From positions 32,033,387-32,097,386 of the forward strand of contig OY365814.1 in the NCBI GenBank assembly GCA_959347315.1: 64,000 nt of DNA. Reading direction: 5' to 3'. Each line of letters opens with the position of its first letter. The first letter of the stretch is position 1. A program made the position numbers and the translations under genes. Source of the stretch: Bimastos eiseni (taxonomy: Eukaryota > Annelida > Clitellata > Crassiclitellata > Lumbricidae). The notes under the pieces were generated by a model. That model did no database searches, was not told the origin of the DNA, and worked only from the letters and a program-made list of their open reading frames with translations. Of this stretch, positions 1 to 11,276 are shown piece by piece.

Positions 1-240
1 CAAAAAGCAGCAGTAACACTGTACTACAATCAATAATGAACTCGATTGAAGTGATTGAGAGTATCAATGTCATCTATACCTTCGTGGAACACATAGTCGT
101 GGCCCAAGCCGTTTAAAGTCTTTGTTGCAGCCATAGCTTAGAATGGAATCTTTGTCTTCCACAGACCTGAAAAATATCAGACGGTTCTTATGAGGCTTCT
201 AGAGACCCATATGAGGACTGCAGCCGAGTTAGAGTAGCAA
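1..240. other. No feature seen
   Basis: AT-rich sequence with no open frame of note and no recognisable repeat. Confidence 0.5.
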
Positions 241-740
241 CGTCAAGGTCAGAGGCTAGCTGGCAATAAATAACATAGTGTCTTGTAATAATCATTCATA
301 AAAAATAGTGTCAAGGTGAAAGTTTGGCATCAGTGGGCAGTAATTAACATAGTACCTTGTAAGAGGCTTTGATAAATAGGGTCAAGGTCAGAGCTTGACA
401 TTAATTAGCAGTAATTAACATAGTGCCTTTTAAAAGTCATTCATAAATAGTATCAAGGTGAAAGTTTGGCATCAGTGGGCAGTAATTAACATAGTACCTT
501 GTAAGAGTCTTTGATAAATAGGGTCAAGGTCAGAGCATGGCATTAATTAGCAGTAATTAACATAGTGCCTTTTAAAAGTCATTCATAAATAGTATCAAGG
601 TGAAAGTTTGGCATCAGTGGGCAGTAATTAGCATAGTACCTTGTAAGAGTCTTTGATAAATAGGGTCAAGGTCAGAGCTTGGCATTAATTAGCAGTAATT
701 AACATAGTGCCTTGTAAAAGTCATTGATACATAGATTAAC
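241..740. repeat. 142-bp higher-order tandem repeat built from two 71-bp half units
   Basis: The landmark ggcatcagtgggc recurs at 326, 468 and 610, a period of exactly 142 bp. Each 142-bp unit is two diverged 71-bp halves, both starting agtaattaacatagt, one with ttgataaatagggtcaagg and the other with ttcataaatagtatcaagg. Confidence 0.9.
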
Positions 741-1190
741 CATTCCATCCCATCACCCACTGAATAGTTCCATTTTCAAGTACCCAATTGACCTGGTTAC
801 TGATCAAAACACTGACCCAGTCACCAATCATCCACTGATCCATCCATCCACCAAATAGTGCCATTGAATCATCCACACACCAATTCATACACCCCTATCA
901 TCCAACAACTAACAGACACATTAATCCACGTACCACTGTATCCACCCATTGGTCCACCCGCCCATCCATTCATCCACCAACCCAACCGCCGACACACCCA
1001 TTAATCCACATACCAACCCATTCACCCACCCACCCGTCCATTGAATTCCATTCATTCACCAACCCACCCCATTATCAATCCACCGACATACTCATTAATC
1101 CACCCACCAACTCATTCTTTAACCCACCCAGTGCCACCCACCCATTCATTAATCTACCCATTCATCCACTGACATAACATACACCCAGGG
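741..1190. repeat. Degenerate CCAT/CCACC-rich microsatellite
   Basis: About 450 bp of imperfect ccattcatccaccaa-type units with no fixed period. Confidence 0.8.
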
Positions 1191-1640
1191 TTAAATAGCA
1201 TAACTCATGTGCTGAGCTCCATGTGACGAACCCATTACCCATTCCTCCACACATCATCAGTCCCATCTGTATTTCACATGACTCCACAGACAAATAATTG
1301 CATCAAATTCCTCCAGTCTGCACACAGCGCCAACAGGCTACTGCCAGACCGGCCGGTGGAATGAGCCGAGCCCCAGGCGGTTTTACCACTTACCACATGC
1401 CAGCACAGGCGGCCCATCGACGCGCTGGGACCCTGCACCAACATAAACGCAGTCACCCTCCCCTATGCCTCCCTCAACCCCTATAAGCCCAGCACCCTAA
1501 AATGCCAAACGATTTATAAACTTTCAGCAAGACGCCAGCCCAGCTGAGCCTCTGAAAGACAGCTCTAACAGACACACTAAACTAACATCGCAGACAAATC
1601 CAAGCAAGTAGTCCTTTAGTCGAGCAAACTTCTGCCTCTG

Positions 1641-1732
1641 CTCGCACTCCGGTAGTGCCAGTCCCAAGCCTGTGTGAAGGCTGAGGGCGCCGCTGATGAT
1701 CTTTGTCATCACATAGTGTCGTTAAACTGAAA
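1641..1732 (+). repeat. Dispersed repeat A tail copy
   Basis: Contains gtgccagtcccaagcctg and acatagtgtcgttaaactg, the end module of the roughly 230-bp repeat described at 55125-55355. Other tail copies: 3975-4060, 16055-16146, 20525-20617, 41835-41915, 58895-58962 (plus strand); 55370-55465, 61935-62020 (minus strand). Confidence 0.8.
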
Positions 1733-1739
1733 TGTCTAA

Positions 1740-2690
1740 CTAACTAATCAATTACAGATTTGCTTGGAATGAAGAGCAAATTCGTTGATGGCCAAACAGG
1801 CAAATAAACATGTCGATAACAAGCTAATAAATATGCTAATAATGGGATAATAAATATTTAATGAGCAGAAGAAGCCCTCAAGCAATACCATGCGGTGCAC
1901 AAGTATTAGTATTACAACAATAACATTTATTCATTCGTACCCATATCCACCTAATATCTGGCGTCAGGAACCGGGGGTGGTGATGATGATGATAAACACT
2001 AGAAGGATAGCAGTGCCTTAATTACACTGGCCAGAGAGTGTAGGTGACTTCATATTTTTGGCCCCATCACATGGGAGCGGGTAGTCAGTACTCTTCCTCA
2101 CTTTCTGATCATCTCACTGACGGTATGAGTAAACGGTCAGTAGTCATCATGGCCGAGTTTTTAAAAAAAACACTAGCTGATTTTACGAAAAATATGAAGT
2201 ACGGAACAGAGCCAGTTATCGGTGATTTACAAGCCTGGCTTTGTCTAAATCTGGGCCAATGCAGAAAGCCACTCATGTCCGCTGTGTGTACACAGCCGTC
2301 GACTGCTGCTGTAGGTCTACGTTAGCCAACATACAGCTATCACTTTCTGACGTGAGATAAAGCGTACAGATGGCAAAGACTTCGCACATTGCACCGGCAA
2401 TATTAGCAGCTTTTATGATCGCCAGTCTGTGTATAGGTTTCTGGCGGTCTGTAGCTGTTAGCTTCGAATCCATTCCAAGACAGAGAATTGGTTCAAGTTT
2501 CTACTCCGAATGTGCCGCCTAATCCAACCCTTCCAAAATGAGTACACCGATCGCACACTGTCTAAGACTATGACTGAAAAGACTTCTATTGCGCCGACAT
2601 AATATAATGCACAGGGCATCAACCGATGGCCCACCAAAACTTATCCGAAATCAGGTCAAATCCAACAGATCAGTCTTAAGAGACAGAAAG
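1740..2690. other. No supported gene
   Basis: Contains an unrecognised 93-codon open frame (2044-2325, plus) without splice or family support, a short GATGAT tract near 1980 and otherwise ordinary AT-rich DNA. Confidence 0.5.
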
Positions 2691-2699
2691 ACAGCCTAA

Positions 2700-2885
2700 G
2701 GAGGTTAGGCAAGGGTAAATAAAAAGGTTTTAAGTCGAAAAGAAACTAAACACTCAGCGGCCTGAACGGCGTGATGTAATGAATTCCAGAACCCTGGTCC
2801 AGCAACAGAGAAAGCCCACATACCAAGGCTGGTGCTTATACCAGGTATAGCGAGGGACAAGAAATCAGCTGAAGTCCTAGTCAAA
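2700..2885 (-). mobile_element. LINE relic (end of reverse-transcriptase ORF)
   Basis: On the minus strand it reads MWAFSVAGPGFWNSLHHAV then RLKTFLFTLA, matching the WNSLP...FKxxLKTxLF ending of CR1/L2-like LINE proteins. Fragmentary. Confidence 0.7.
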
Positions 2886-3454
2886 TGATAATGCCTCTGA
2901 AGGTCAAGCTAAGTGCATATGTACCCTGGCTGTCCAAAAGAGATATCCTATAGGTAATTACACCAATTTCAAATTGTCCATTGGAAAAATGAGACGTTGA
3001 GGGAGAGGACAGTATGCCGAAGCCAATCAAAAATTAAAGTCACTAGTCAACACTTTAAACCAGCTAATGAGACTAATAAAATTCCCTGCCTCATTTTGAG
3101 CATCCAGCCACTATGATATATACAACATCCACTAACATTCTAACAGCCTCGCAAGAATGGGGTCAACTCCTACCTATAACAAGCACATTTTTCTGTTGCC
3201 AATGATACAAAGGGTGTGTCTAACACGCCTGCCCATTCGACTATTTATCTCGTTTTCAGTCTCTAAACAACTTACTTGATACTGGTTTTCAGGTGCTGCG
3301 GTTCAAGCGTGAAGAGTGAGAGGCCCTTAAGCTAACAACGAAAGGAAGCCTTCAGTTGTCTTAGTCTATAGGTTGTATTTTTTTCTAGCATTGGCACATG
3401 GTGCAGACCAGAGTAGACAATAGGTTTAGTCCTCCACTAACTACCAAATTTTCT

Positions 3455-3592
3455 CATCAGCAGAGAGTCCTCTTATTGGCAGAAAAGTCCTCTCATTGGC
3501 CGCGAATCTTCTCATTGTGAGAGAATCAAAGCAAAGAATCTTCTCATTGGCAAAGAACCTTATCATTAGCAGAGAATCTTCTCATTAACAGC
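3455..3592. repeat. Minisatellite of about 20 bp, roughly six units
   Basis: Imperfect units of the type agaatcttctcattggcag. Confidence 0.75.
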
Positions 3593-3634
3593 ATGCAAAG
3601 TTTTGCTACATCCTCCTGGTGTTGGGTGCAAGTG

Positions 3635-3720
3635 GACGTCAGTCTCGTCTGGGGACTCAAATCCCCGACCGTGGATCAACTTTCCGTATGCAAACCACTA
3701 TACTACCCAAACTAAAGATC
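3635..3720 (-). mobile_element. tRNA-derived SINE head fragment
   Basis: The minus strand shows an A-box-like tagtggtttgcatacgg and a B-box-like ggatttgagtccc, as in tRNA-derived SINEs. A similar tRNA-like piece lies at 35620-35775 and a shorter one near 43940-43975. Confidence 0.5.
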
Positions 3721-3974
3721 CACAGCACTCTCCGGCTTGCCATACTAAACAGAGGTTTGCACACTTCTACTGCCAAAGGGATTAACAATGAATCCTGTGC
3801 AAAAACTAGATATGTATTGGAGCATTTTCTTATCTTTATCAACTACTGGCATTTCTTGATAAAGCCGCTGACCCTGAAGCCTGTATATGCCGGAACCTGG
3901 CAATGGTATTAACTTTGGCAGCTCTGGTAAGTACCACACTGACTGAGCAGTGAACATAAAGGCCGTATGTTTCG

Positions 3975-4071
3975 CCATTGCCAGTCCCAAGCCTGGATAA
4001 AGAAGGAAGGTGATGCCATTGATCTTTTTGTCCTATGGTGTCATTAAACTGAAACTACTACTACTACTACT
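3975..4071 (+). repeat. Dispersed repeat A tail copy ending in an ACT microsatellite
   Basis: ccagtcccaagcctggataa, then tcattaaactgaaact, running directly into actactactactacta. A 3' simple-repeat end is typical of non-LTR retroelements. Confidence 0.8.
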
Positions 4072-4079
4072 ATTGAAAT

Positions 4080-5480
4080 GCTTACAAGTATATTTTCATC
4101 TGTAGTAGGGTTGTAATATGATCAAGTCACTTCCCCAGCTGAATACTATAAAATATTACATGGTGTACGTGTGTTATTACACATTTACAGTGCGCACTGT
4201 ATGTACGTATGTTTATGATCATGTATGTGAACCTGTGAGGGGTTAGACTTGAGAAACACTGAGAGAGAGACATGAACATCATTCTGTAGCTTTATAATTA
4301 TCCTTTCCTGTAAAATCTTTTTTTTCGTTTTTAGTGATCCTACTGTAACTAAGTCTGTTGTTAACAATAGTCAAGAATGTTTGTTCCGTATATGTTCAGT
4401 TTTACGAATTCCTGTTAATTTGCTTAGCATTGAAATTTATTCCTTGTTTCTATTTATACTGAACTCCTTACTGATTAACATAGTTTATCTCCATATTGGC
4501 CGTCTACTTACTTGTGTTGGTACTTTATTACTAGGGTGGCTCTAACTTGCAAACGGACCCTAATTGGGTATCTAGTGCATCTCTCCTCTTTTGCACCAAA
4601 GTTAATTTGTTAATTGGTTGTCACTTATCATTTCTTGGCTGTGAAATTTTGTAAACTGTATATTGTGCATCCAAATAAATTTATTTAGATTGATTGATGT
4701 GTCTATATGGATAGGTATGCAAGTGCAAAATTGTCCATACATGCCTAGTTACTACTTACTTAAGTACATTGTGTCATATGTACTCTATGGGATAGTGTGA
4801 CTGGTAACTTAAAAACTTAATTGTCACTGTCAGTGTACCTAGGGGTGCTTATATGTGTGCATGTATGCTTGCATGTGTGTGTGTGCCTGCCGTGTGCACT
4901 TATTAGGAGGAGGCAAATGTACAACTCTGTTTGATCATTTTAAATTAGAGTTGGTCTTGTCAGTTTGTTTCAGGCTTGTACCACCCTTAGGTTATCTTAC
5001 TCAGAGGGGATGGGTGTTGCTCCTGGTTTAATGCAAATAGGGCTGGCTGCAATTAACAGATTACTGCAAATAATTAAACCAAAGGACACCGCTGAACCAG
5101 TTCATGCTAATTCTAGATAATTACTTGCAAGGTATTCAAGGTGGTTAAACAGCAATTAATAATTAATTGATCAGTTAATTGAACACCATTAATAACAATC
5201 CAAATTACAGTCACTCAAAGAAAGCATAAGTAAGAGTTCAAATTACAGAAAAGACCGGACAAGTCCCACTAACATATGGTTGTCTGGTATCCAGCACAAC
5301 TGAAGAAACTGTGCAGCAATAGTGTCTGAGCAAGGCAGAGATAGGTGTGCAAAGAAACACCAAATCAAAATAAGCACTTGAATGCTGACAATACACCTAT
5401 GTACACATGCAGGTAAAATCACCTGTGTATGGATACTCTGTCATGCATGCACACAATAGAATGAACACCTACATAGATAC
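4080..5480. other. No supported gene
   Basis: AT-rich DNA with scattered short TG tracts. I see no coding or repeat structure beyond that. Confidence 0.5.
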
Positions 5481-5720
5481 AAAAACCTCTTCACATACTC
5501 ATACACCAACACACACACAAACACCTACATATACAGTATACACAAACACACGTAAAGACACACACATACACCTACACACATACACCTAAACACCTACACA
5601 TACACCTACACATATACCTATTACCTATACACATATACCCACACACACCTACACATATATCTATACACATATACCCACACACACACATATATACACATAC
5701 ACACAAGCACACACACAATT
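5480..5720. repeat. Degenerate CA/TA microsatellite
   Basis: Imperfect units such as cacacctacacatatac. Confidence 0.85.
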
Positions 5721-6129
5721 CAGTGACAATCAAATCTGTTGGAATCCCCATCTTCTTTCAACATCACATCCTGTTTGTCAGCAGTTAAAAACACTTCCTT
5801 CGGTTCACCTCTGAGGCTCTGTCATTGACTATATTTGACTAAACCAATATTAACATTAGTATTCGGGCGAGAACATAATGATGTGCAAATTAGACGGCAA
5901 TTTTCTCTCGACCACAGATCGTTTCCAGCCCTATCACCTTTTCATTCGAATGGTGCAATGTGTGAGCAGACTGCTAGATCGTATGCATGTCAGGTAGAGC
6001 AGAGGCCAATTATTGCCTCAGCTGTCATTTGAGGTCAGGTCAAAAATAGAGGTCGAATAAAAAATCTGCAATGAGATCTGGTGCACAAAACGCGGGTATT
6101 ACAGAAGACTGACGATGAAGCATAACAAT

Positions 6130-6480
6130 GGCAGACACCCAATTCCAGGGCCTTTAACCTTCAACCTGGGGCTTCTGACCCAAGGACCGTCAATTCCCCA
6201 AATCTGTTGAATGCTAGCCTCCAAGCTCAGGATCACTACCCCAAAGATCTTCATCCTAAGGACCTTCAACCCCATAAAGTTCAACCCCCATGAAGTTAAC
6301 CACATGATGTTCAACCTCCTTAAAGTTCAACCCCATGACCTTAACCACTATGAAGGTCAAACCCCCATGAAGTTAAACACCCTTACAGTTCAACCTCCAT
6401 GATGTTCAACCTCAATACCTTCAACCCCCTAAAAATTCAACCTTTACGACAACCCCAAGAAGTTGAAGCTCACCACCCCA
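6130..6480. repeat. Degenerate minisatellite of about 16-18 bp
   Basis: Many imperfect copies of a gttcaacccccatgaa-like unit, with scattered outliers to about 6700. Confidence 0.75.
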
Positions 6481-6499
6481 ACATCATAATCGTATCTCC

Positions 6500-6570
6500 A
6501 AACTTGTAAGGCACCCCACGAAATTAAAAGGCAGGGCACCAGCTTATTCATAAGCATTGAACATTAAATT
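6500..6570 (+). repeat. Dispersed repeat C copy
   Basis: Shares gcagggcaccagcttattca with copies at 28500-28575 and 47085-47160. Confidence 0.6.
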
Positions 6571-7899
6571 TCTAGAACTTATAAATGTAGGATCCTTAAC
6601 CCCAGTTACTTTGAACAACACCATTACTTCTCACCCATGTAGTTTCAATCTCGGGGCAATCAACTACATGACCTTCAGGCTAGGGGCACATAACCTCTAG
6701 GTAACACCTCTGACATCACCCTTAATTTAACAAACAAACATAGGGCTGGGAAGAAGCATAACCATAGACAGAGGAATGAGCAGCTATCATACACTTAACC
6801 ACTGCGTTAAAGTATGTTCCAAACGTAAAAACTAAGTCAGAAACAGAAAGTCAGAACTCAAGTCTAGTAAATGCACAGTAGGCAGGTAGTTATAGGGTGG
6901 TTTGGAGGCAAGGTGTCAAGCTTTCACCATTGCATTCTAGGTATGAATTCTCATGTCTCATGATGTCCAAGTATTATGAGTGGGATTTATGACATATTTG
7001 ATACCAGAAATAGTGAGAGGGAAATCGAATTCATATTGTTGGACATATTTTTGTCATCAGCCTTGACCTTGTGACGTCACTGTTAGCGAACCCTAAAGAC
7101 ATTTGCATCCAATTTTTCGATTTGGAGTGCCTGTTGTCGGAAAATCGCCAACACTGGGGGCAAAAGTACTGATTTTACGTAAAACATCAGAAGTACTGGT
7201 TTTACGTATAACATCAGAAGTACTGGCTTTACGTATAACATTATAAGTAAAAATGGCCGCAGACAGCATTCTTTGCCATATGGCATTCTTATAGAGCTTA
7301 ACTCGTTAAACAAACTAGAAGACATTCAGATTTAACGCGACGTCGTCGCAATGAAACACAAATTCAAAGCACCAAATAAACCGCAGCCAAATTTTAAACT
7401 ACTGCCGGCGTTTACCAATTTCGAGCATACGCCCAAGCCTCGGGGCCGTCGCCGTAAAGATGGCGACAAATAATAACAAACGCAAAAATATAATCCACTC
7501 TTCAAAAGCATTTCATTAAAAATAACATTTGTCAACATTTAGCATACCGTATTACAGCAAATAATTCCAATCTGTGATCATTTATGTAGAAAAATCTCAA
7601 ACTTTCACGACCTCGTTAATCCACTTTTTGATCGGCAGATGGCAGCGCTTACTTCCGGTCAAGGAGTCGCAGTTCAAACCTCTCGTAAAGTGAATTTTAA
7701 TAATATTATTATTATTACAAAGTCATATAATGTAAACGTCAACTTCTGAAATTTACCAACGCCAATGGGACTCGTCAATCAACTGGTGCCTTATAGAATC
7801 AAGAAGCTGTTTCCAATTGCGATTAAAAAGCACCATATTGCCGATATAATGCATCATTATTGTTTGATACCCTTTTCCTCAACCTTGAAGTCAAGCCAA

Positions 7900-8400
7900 T
7901 CAAACTTCTTCAACTCAAGAACTCGGTAGCCAGAGCCGTCACCAAAACGTCCAAGCATCATCATCACATCACTACAATCCTCAAATCACTCCACTGGCTA
8001 ATAGTTCCAAATCATTAATTTAAAAGTCCTATCACTAACTTACAACTCCATACAATACTCCCAGCCCAAATGTCTTCGCGAACTCTACATCCAGCCACCT
8101 CGCCCTACCCGATCGTACTTCTGCCTCACCCTCACTCGACCCCCGCTTTCATCTCATCTCAAGTAGTCCAATCGCGCCACATCCAACGCCGCAACACGTC
8201 TGTGGAACGACCTTCCTCCTGAATTCCGTGCTTTTTCGGTTCATACAACATCACTGCCCGTCATGCAACATCATCTGTCCCTAGCGCCCCTATCCATCCC
8301 ACCTCGGGCTTTCCATTCTAAGCTCAAGTCCCACCTTTTCAAGAACTCTTACCCAGACTCATTACTTGACATTCCACCTGTCAATCCTCGAAAAAATCAA
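7900..8400 (+). mobile_element. LINE relic (end of reverse-transcriptase ORF)
   Basis: With frame changes it reads TILKSLHWLIVP, then NAATRLWNDLPPEF and SFHSKLKSHLFKNSY, the LHWLPV / LWNxLP / KSxLKxxLF landmarks of the CR1/L2-like RT C-terminus. Ends near 8410. Confidence 0.8.
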
Positions 8401-8635
8401 CACCTGCCTTTATAATTTATTTACAATTGAACAACATTGAGATTAATTTTGCCGTTGAAACTATTAGCTACACTGGGAGAAATATAAGCTGGGACATATT
8501 CAACTGTCATATCTGGCTCCAAAAACTTACGAGATCGAAAAGCTATTTGGTTCTGCTTTTTCCTGATCCAACAACACTAAAATTGTAGGCCTACATCAAC
8601 CATGTATTTATAAAAAGTGTGCGTTTCACTAGCAT

Positions 8636-8753
8636 TATTAAAGGCTACTTTAAGTTACTTATTAAAGGCTACTTTAAGTTACTTATTAAAGGCTACTTTA
8701 AGTTACTTATTAAAGGCTACTTTAAGTTACTTATTAAAGGCTACTTTAAGTTA
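8636..8753. repeat. 24-bp tandem repeat, about 5 near-perfect units
   Basis: Unit attaaaggctactttaagtt plus actt, almost identical between copies, suggesting recent expansion. Confidence 0.95.
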
Positions 8754-8759
8754 CGTAGC

Positions 8760-11014
8760 CTACTACGTCAGCCACCTTTTTTGCATAAGACGTTTTGCAC
8801 AGCACTTTGTGAACGAAAGTGTACTAATTGACAGGGAAACCTATATGCAGTAAGAGTGTATTTAACAGGGAAGACGTTTTTAATTGGGATTTGTATTGAA
8901 ACCTCAGGATTTGTCAAGCAAAAACACTAGGCTACAAATACGCGGTAAAAACGCATCAAATGTGCAATCGTACCAACCTTCTACAAATGTCTACACCGCA
9001 AAGAAATGAGCTCAGCCTCGAGCATTTCTATTGTCTTTTAATAAACAAAATATTTATAAGAATAAATTACAAAGAAATGGATTGATTCCTAAATAGTAAT
9101 TAACGATATCTAATTAGGAAACTGGCTTCCTCAAACATCAATGTGTAAAAATAACATTAAAATTTATTGGCGCTATGTTGGCCCATTAAATACGGCTAAC
9201 AAGGATCTGAGCATAAAGTAAAGCTTTCACATGTATACGCAAATAAACTATATTATTTTGTACTCAATTTATAAGCCTAAAACAGATTTCACACAACATT
9301 TTACCCCAGATAAAAGTTTGACACCACATACAAATCTTAATCCCAGATAGAAACTATAACCTGGCCTTTAAAGAGCAAGGGTGTACTAAAAGTAACAGGG
9401 AACTAATGCAGTTGTCGATAAAGTGTAAACCCCAGACAGAACTTTAGCCCCAGATAAAAAGATCACTTATCAGTAATACCCTGGCAGTTGAATACCAAGA
9501 AAAAGTTAGAAAAAGTCTACGCTCACAAATCGAAAATAACAACTACTCGATACAAGCATAGTTTTCTGACATAAACACACAGCAAGCCTATCTCTGCATA
9601 TATAAGGAAGGTGCATCAATGTCTGAGGTAACAAAACAATCTGTCCACCCTACAATAAAAACTCCATGTGAGCAATGTAAAGTTAATTGTCACATTCTAC
9701 GAATATGCATACAGAATCTGCCTACATAATTTTCACTGCTTCATAATTTGGACAATCACTTGTCGATGTCCCAAATTCTTTCTCCAAGCACGTAATCACT
9801 TAGCGACTATCTTGGCTGAGCAGTTGCACTGTTTCGCCTCTAAAATTGTTTCCTTGTGGGTCTACCCGATCATCAGTGTTCCGTTTGGCCAGCGCTCCGA
9901 GTGAGGTTGTGGTTTTATAACTAATGCTTCTGATTTGCATATATTAATTTTATCGCAGCCTTCAGATGATGCAAACACAAATGGCAGTAATTATTTTGAA
10001 TTACAGCCGAGTGGATTAAAAACTAAAAATGTCCAAATATTGGAATTTAAAGTAAATTGTGTTCTGAAAATTGTCCCTTTGACCCAGAAGTCCACAAATA
10101 TTAAAGAACGTTTATTAACAATTTCATATCGTCAGAGCGTTCTGTTCGTGAGCCTTTCTTGAAACACACAGAAAAACTTCCGCATTTAGAGTTGAAATCA
10201 GGTAACATTACATTAGTATTTATATAGCTTAATTCCCAACCACAAGTGATACAACGAAACATTTGTAAAACCCCCCACCGTTTGAATAGTTAAATTTGGC
10301 TAAGATTAGTCATTCTCAACAAGTGTTCCTTTTTAGGATGCAACATGCATATGACGACAATGTTCCCACTGAGCATTTTTCGGTAAGCTGACTCAAACAG
10401 ACGAGCAAAAAAGACTGCGATCACTCGCAGTATCACTCGCTCCTTGACCGAAAACTCCCTATTGACGGCATCAAGTCATCATTCATTGCGTTCCGCAACT
10501 TTGAAACGTCCGACTCATTTCGCATGCTCTTCAACAACACAACTGTGTGCAAAAATCTGTTTCATTTTGTAAGCACCTCAAAATGCAATGTTGCGCCATT
10601 TCGACAATTGACCTACCAGACTGGATCGGCCTTCCTCCAAATCTGGATGCCCTTTTGGTACAAAGAGACGCTACACGAACCGTTTACCACTACCGGAAAA
10701 CTGCTCTCCGTTGCTGGGGTGCGTTCAGCACTACATAAATCTTCTAAACGCACGAAAATGAATAACAAACAAAATGAGGACGAACCGGCAATCGCACATG
10801 TTAGAGAGACCTGTGCTGGACACCCGCTTCAGAAGACTCGTCCTTAACACACCCTGGGATCGAGAACAGTTGCATCTCAGCAGTTTTGTCCAGTTTTATC
10901 GAAACACTCACGTGACTCATCTGCAAAAATCCAGCTGTAAGTCCGGACCAACTTGTGCAGACCAATCATACATACATTAATAAGGGACACCACTTTCACG
11001 TATAAATCGACTAC
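8760..11014. other. No supported gene; region downstream of ZDHHC3/7-like
   Basis: AT-rich. A few short open frames of 65-107 codons (for example 10524-10847 plus) match no family I recognise and lack support. Confidence 0.5.
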
Positions 11015-11017
11015 TAA

Positions 11018-11117
11018 ATGTTAAAACAACGCAGCTGCGCGTCGCACCACACAGACACGTGGCCCGTTATGTGGCATCAATATCACAATCAGAATTCCAC
11101 GGCTGTCCACGTGGCTA
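11018..11117 (-). repeat. Repeat spanning the ZDHHC stop codon and start of the 3' UTR, second copy in intron 5
   Basis: The stretch around 11031-11117, rich in cgtcgcaccacacagaca and aatcagaattccac, recurs with about 85% identity at about 12690-12785, between exons 5 and 6. Similarity ends close to the stop codon. Confidence 0.7.
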
Positions 11118-11276
11118 TACAGAATACAAGTCGGTCATTTCGAGCGGCCTGTAATGGCTGGAATGGAAAGGCGAGAACCACTTGTAGGAGAACGGATGGC
11201 CGAAGACGGATTTGACATTGAGAAGCCACGACCTTTTGCCATGACCCACTTTCTCTCGCTTCAAATGTTCAATGCC
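11115..11276 (-). CDS. ZDHHC3/7-like exon 7: C-terminal tail and stop
   Basis: Begins GIEHLKREK and contains the PaCCT-like [18 protein letters not shown]. The protein ends DLYSV before a TAG at 11115-11117. The terminal valine and the tyrosine at -2 could form a hydrophobic (class II-like) PDZ ligand; this is inference. The sequence at and just beyond the stop belongs to a repeat with a second copy at about 12690-12785. Confidence 0.92.
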   Translation of the reverse strand, partial: GIEHLKREKVGHGKRSWLLNVKSVFGHPFSYKWFSPFHSSHYRPLEMTDLYSV

